The notes beneath the pieces are model-generated. The model did no database searches, was not told the DNA's origin, and saw nothing but the letters and a program-made list of their open reading frames with translations. DNA of 64,000 nucleotides from contig DATGLG010000019.1 in NCBI GenBank assembly GCA_035294245.1, positions 10,758 through 74,757 on the forward strand, given 5' to 3'. The stretch is from DATGLG01 sp035294245. GTDB lineage: Bacteria > Pseudomonadota > Alphaproteobacteria > JACZXZ01. Position 1 is the stretch's first letter; each line of letters opens with the position of its first letter. This document shows positions 60,926 through 64,000 of this stretch, in pieces. A program made the position numbers and the translations under genes.

Positions 60926-61978
60926 ATTCTTACACAAAGCGCGCCGAGCCTGCCGCCCCCGATCGGGGAATCCCCGGCCTTCCGCGAGGCGCTGGCCCAG
61001 GTCTCGCGCCTCGCCCCCCTCGATCGCCCCGTGCTGGTGGTGGGCGAGCGCGGCACCGGCAAGGAGCTCATCGCCGCCCGGCTCAACTACCTCTCCGCCC
61101 GCTGGGAGCGGCCCTTCATCAAGCTCAACTGCGCGGCCCTCGCCGAGAGCCTGCTCGACAGCGAGCTCTTCGGCCACGAGGCCGGCGCCTTCACCGGCGC
61201 CGCGCGCCGGCGCATCAGCCGCTTCGAGCAGGCCGATGGCGGCACCCTCTTCCTCGACGAGATCGCCACCGCCTCCGTCGCCGTGCAGGAGAAGATCCTG
61301 CGCGTGATCGAATACGGCACCTTCGAGCGCGTCGGCGGCAATGCGGTGCACCAGGTCGATGTGCGCGTGATCGCCGCGACCAATGCCGATCTCCCGGCCC
61401 TCGCGGCGGCGGGGAAGTTCCGCGCCGACCTCCTCGACCGCCTCGCCTTCGATGTCGTCGCGGTGCCGCCGCTCCGCGCGCGCAAGGAGGACATCCCGCT
61501 CCTTGCCGAGCATTTCGCGCGGCGCATGACGAGCGAGCTCAAGCGCGACTTCTTCGGCGGCTTCACCGCGGACGCCATGGCACGGCTTCTCGCCCATCCC
61601 TGGCCGGGCAATGTGCGCGAGCTCAAGAACGTCGTCGAGCGCAGCCTCTGCCGCGCCGAGCGGCCCGAGGAGCCCCTCGACGAGATCGTCCTCAACCCCT
61701 TCGGGAACGGCCATACCATCCCGCCGGCGCCGGAAGCGCCGGCGCCTGAGTTTCCAGCGCCGCGGCAGGAGAAGAGTGCTGAGCCGCCCGCGGCCGGCGA
61801 TTTCCTCGCCCGCGTCGAGCGCTACGAGCAGGCGCTGCTGCGCGAGGCGCTCGCCGCGAGCCGGTTCAGCCAGAAGCGCGCGGCCGAGCGGCTCGGCCTC
61901 AGCTATCACCAGCTCCGCCATTATCTGCGCAAGCACGGCATCGCGGGGCGGCGCGAGGCGTCGGCGCATAATTCGTAG
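60920..61978 (+). CDS. pspF: Phage shock operon transcriptional activator PspF
   Basis: 352-residue sigma-54 enhancer-binding protein. Like E. coli PspF it lacks a receiver domain and begins directly with the AAA+ domain: Walker A VVGERGTGKELIAARLNYLS, the sigma-54-contact loop ELFGHEAGAFTGAARRR, Walker B GGTLFLDEIATASVAVQEKILRVIEY, and RLAFDVVAVPPLRARKEDIPLLAEHF. A Fis-type HTH ends the protein (LAASRFSQKRAAERLGLSYHQLRHYLRKHGI). In studied systems PspA binds it and keeps it inactive. Divergent from pspABC with a 161-base shared control region. Confidence 0.94.
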   Translation: MVILTQSAPSLPPPIGESPAFREALAQVSRLAPLDRPVLVVGERGTGKELIAARLNYLSARWERPFIKLNCAALAESLLDSELFGHEAGAFTGAARRRISRFEQADGGTLFLDEIATASVAVQEKILRVIEYGTFERVGGNAVHQVDVRVIAATNADLPALAAAGKFRADLLDRLAFDVVAVPPLRARKEDIPLLAEHFARRMTSELKRDFFGGFTADAMARLLAHPWPGNVRELKNVVERSLCRAERPEEPLDEIVLNPFGNGHTIPPAPEAPAPEFPAPRQEKSAEPPAAGDFLARVERYEQALLREALAASRFSQKRAAERLGLSYHQLRHYLRKHGIAGRREASAHNS

Positions 61979-62353
61979 TTTGCTATATTTCATGTCATTG
62001 CGACCCCGAGCCCCGCGAGGGACTGTGGATCCATCTCATGGCCGAAATCTCGGGCGCGGCTTCGCCTTCGGCCTTCTGCGCCGGGAGTCCTGAATTCGGC
62101 CGATTAGCTGCCTTGCTATGTAAGTTGTGGACGTCATTGCGAGCGCACGCGATGCGCGCGCGAAGCAATCCAGGCCTTTGCAAAGATTCTGGATCGCTTC
62201 GGCCGCCGAGCGGCCTCGCGATGACGATGATTGAACTCGATTTGACGTAACCCGTCATCGCGACTCCGAGCATCGCGAGGGGGAAGCGATCCAGTCTTTA
62301 GTCATAAGTCTGGATGGCTTCGCTTCGCTCGCCATGACGTCAGGGAGAGCGCG
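61979..62353. other. 375-base intergenic stretch between pspF and the amidohydrolase
   Basis: No gene is supported. It contains three family B palindromic units, given separately, and is otherwise without recognisable signals. Confidence 0.7.
61994..62340. repeat. Cluster of family B palindromic repeats
   Basis: A half-unit GTCATTGCGACCCCGAGCCC (61994 on) is followed by two full pairs: 62132-62228 (CGTCATTGCGAGCGCACGCG ... GCAATCCAG / CTGGATCGC ... CTCGCGATGACG) and 62253-62340 (CGTCATCGCGACTCCGAGCA ... GCGATCCAG / CTGGATGGC ... GCCATGACG). Confidence 0.75.
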
Positions 62354-63790
62354 TCACCCGAGCGGTAGAGAGAGGGGCGAGAGTTCCTCGCCGCGGCGGC
62401 GGCCCCAATCATGCCGGGGCACCTCGGCCTCGGCGCGCAGCCGCGCCGCGTCGAGCCGGCGCGCCGCCCCCTCATAGTCGAGGGTCGTCACGCGGCCCCC
62501 CGCCACCACCTGGACGCCGTCGACGAAGACGTCGCGCACGGCGCGCTCGGCCGCGGTGTGCACGAGGCTGCGCAGGGGGTCGCGCAGGGGCTTCATCATC
62601 GGGTGATCGAGATCGATAAGGACGAGATCGGCCTTGGCCCCCGGTGCGAGGCGGCCGATATCGTCGCGCTGGAGCGCCTTGGCGCCGCCGATGGTCGCGG
62701 CCGTCAGCACCTCGCCTGTCGGCACGATCTCGAGCTGGCGCGAGGCGGCGCGGCCGAGAAGCGCCGCCAGGCGCAGCTCCTCGAGCATGTTGTGGGGGAA
62801 GGTGTCGGTGCCGAGCCCGAGATTGATGCCCTGCTCGCGATAGGCGTTGAAATGCTCGAGCAGCATGCCGTGGCGCACGAAGACCGTGGGGCAATGGGCG
62901 ACGCTCGTCTCCCGCTCGGCGAGAAGCGCCAGGTCGCGGCGCGTGCCCCAGCGGATCCAGGAATGGCTGTCGACGAAGATGGCGTGGGCGATGATGGTGT
63001 CGCGCGCAAGCAGGCCGAGCTGATCGAGCCATTGCAGCGGCGTGATCCCGTGGCGCCGCGTCATCTCGCCGAACTCGACGAGGCTCTGGGAGGCGTGGAT
63101 CTGGAGCGGGATGCCGCGGGCGCGGGCGGCCGCCTGCGCCTTCCTCAGGAGCTCCGGCGTGCAGGTGTCCACCTGGGACGGCGTCACCATGGCGCCGAGC
63201 CTGGCACTCGGATGATTGAGCGCCTGGTCCACCACCTCGAGCGCCGCCGCGAAGGCCGCAGCACCGCCATCGGCGCTCCACTCGTATTTCACGGCGCGGC
63301 CGTCCTCGGTGTACCAGCGCGCCGAGCGGAACATGGGGGCGGCGATGCCGCGCAGCCCGCTTCGCGCCAAAAGATCGAGCCAGCCGGGATAGGGCACCGA
63401 GAGATCGACGAGGGTGGTGACCCCCGAGCGCAGCAGCTCGGCATAGGCGACCTCGGCACAGGTGAGCATCCCCGCCGCATCGGGGCGGAAGGCGGGCATA
63501 TAGTCGTAGAGCCCGGAAAGCCCGAGGCGCGGATTGCCCGCATCCTCCGAGAAGCCCTTGCTCATGGGCTCCGACATGGGATGGGAATGGATGTCGATGA
63601 GGCCGGGCATGACGCAGAGCCTCCGCCCGTCGATCTCGCGCGCGGCGGGGCCAGCATAGTTGCGCCCGACGAAGCTCAGCGTATTGCCCGCGAAGGCGAC
63701 GTCGGCGTCCTTGAGATAATAATGCCGCTGCAGCACTTCGTCCCAGGCGATGACCCAGGCCGCGTTCCGGATAAGCGTGTTCTCCGTCAT
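62354..63790 (-). CDS. Amidohydrolase-superfamily deaminase/chlorohydrolase (AtzA/TrzN/SsnA-like)
   Basis: 478-residue metal-dependent hydrolase of the cyclic amidohydrolase group. Metal ligands are visible: HxH in LCVMPGLIDIHSHPMSEPM, His in LQIHASQS, His in IIAHAIFVDS, and Asp in LGLGTDTFPHNMLEE. The composite beta-sandwich surrounds the barrel, with the C-terminal block LAPGAKADLVLIDLDHPMMKP. Relatives deaminate cytosine, guanine, S-adenosylhomocysteine or s-triazines; the specific substrate cannot be told. Start 63790 (MTENTLIRN) has GGGGAGG eight bases before it. No partner genes are adjacent; an IS element lies immediately upstream. Confidence 0.87.
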   Translation of the reverse strand: MTENTLIRNAAWVIAWDEVLQRHYYLKDADVAFAGNTLSFVGRNYAGPAAREIDGRRLCVMPGLIDIHSHPMSEPMSKGFSEDAGNPRLGLSGLYDYMPAFRPDAAGMLTCAEVAYAELLRSGVTTLVDLSVPYPGWLDLLARSGLRGIAAPMFRSARWYTEDGRAVKYEWSADGGAAAFAAALEVVDQALNHPSARLGAMVTPSQVDTCTPELLRKAQAAARARGIPLQIHASQSLVEFGEMTRRHGITPLQWLDQLGLLARDTIIAHAIFVDSHSWIRWGTRRDLALLAERETSVAHCPTVFVRHGMLLEHFNAYREQGINLGLGTDTFPHNMLEELRLAALLGRAASRQLEIVPTGEVLTAATIGGAKALQRDDIGRLAPGAKADLVLIDLDHPMMKPLRDPLRSLVHTAAERAVRDVFVDGVQVVAGGRVTTLDYEGAARRLDAARLRAEAEVPRHDWGRRRGEELSPLSLPLG

Positions 63791-63860
63791 GATGCATCCT
63801 CCCCGCAAGGCGGCGAGCATGCGACAGGAAGACGGGCCGGGCAAGCGGCCTTGCGCTGTG

Positions 63861-63940
63861 TGTAGTTAGCTCGTGATCTGACCGGTTTTCGTGACGCGTG
63901 ATTTGTCCGGTTTTTGAATCGCTCCAAAAGGGAGCGAGCG
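63861..63940 (+). mobile_element. Left end of an insertion sequence (ISNCY-type)
   Basis: The 80 bases before the transposase start carry two near-identical direct units, GTGATCTGACCGGTTTT (63873-63889) and GTGATTTGTCCGGTTTT (63898-63914), a common design for transposase-binding ends. The exact terminal base is not known; TGTAGTTAGCTC at 63861 is a guess. Confidence 0.6.
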
Positions 63941-64000
63941 ATGGGGCGGGCAAGGACGTTGCAGGAGATCCGGGTGCTGCGGTTCGAGGCGTTGTTGGAT
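63941..64000 (+). CDS. ISNCY-family transposase, N-terminal fragment
   Basis: Cut by the window edge after 20 codons: MGRARTLQEIRVLRFEALLD. This matches the start of ISNCY/IS1202-like transposases (pattern LQEIRxxRFEALLD followed in full proteins by an HTH for recognising the ends). GGGAGCGAGCG precedes the ATG. It lies upstream of the amidohydrolase gene, on the opposite strand. Confidence 0.7.
   Translation, partial: MGRARTLQEIRVLRFEALLD

Overview
The window is GC-rich (mostly around two thirds G+C by eye), densely packed chromosomal DNA from an alphaproteobacterium. The gene blocks recall Hyphomicrobiales (Rhizobiales) or a close relative: lysC-ptsP, ubiG/DUF1178/nitrilase/grxC/comF, secA beside ppiC-argJ-mutT, xerD-aroK-aroB-CorC/HlyC, bolA, and J-domain-cobS-cobT. 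Genus cannot be read from the sequence. No rRNA, tRNA or CRISPR was found. About 61 protein genes, one small pseudogene, a cobalamin riboswitch, several candidate regulatory sites, three families of short dispersed repeats and the end of an insertion sequence can be supported.

Layout. 1-7.3 kb (minus strand) is a run lysC, nitronate-monooxygenase-like, ptsP, RodZ-like HTH protein, ispG, hisS (cut by the window edge). 7.5-19.6 kb is the ubiG ... comF housekeeping block, apparently opened by an accessory insert (methyltransferase, 1-Cys peroxiredoxin, EAL phosphodiesterase, three-subunit molybdenum hydroxylase of the PaoABC type) and by a tandem-cupin gene. 19.6-26.4 kb holds mutT-argJ-peptidylprolyl isomerase divergent from secA, then accA. 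26.5-29.5 kb is a carbon-metabolism unit: malyl-CoA lyase downstream of an oxalate/formate-type MFS antiporter with a 43-residue companion protein, with a perfect FNR/FixK box upstream. 29.5-38.7 kb is xerD, a large exported protein preceded by an overlapping 46-residue membrane peptide, aroK-aroB, a CBS-domain membrane protein, bolA, a DMT exporter and a J-domain protein. 38.7-41.6 kb is cobS-cobT (aerobic cobaltochelatase).

41.6-53.3 kb is more mosaic: dienelactone hydrolase, a TPR protein that seems to start at CTG overlapping the rpmB stop, rpmB, dCTP deaminase, meaB, a low-GC DUF4238 gene that looks acquired, a Tat-exported F420-reductase-like protein, a pseudogene broken by one in-frame TAG, a lytic transglycosylase-like protein, an MFS carrier and a MscS channel, separated by palindromic repeats. 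53.3-64 kb has a cobalamin riboswitch in front of a NiCoT cobalt transporter, threonine aldolase, a KimA-like potassium permease, a PEBP protein, YccF, a complete pspABC/pspF envelope-stress module with a good sigma-54 site, an amidohydrolase, and the 5' end of an ISNCY-type transposase.

A functional thread is vitamin B12: cobalt import under B12 control, CobST for cobalt insertion, and MeaB to protect methylmalonyl-CoA-type mutases. Malyl-CoA lyase fits an ethylmalonyl-CoA or glyoxylate-linked pathway using those mutases. The features least likely to be in a routine annotation are the two tiny membrane proteins (27730-27861 and 32250-32390), the CTG start at 43863, the TTG start of hisS, the FNR box, the sigma-54 site, the pseudogene and the repeat families.
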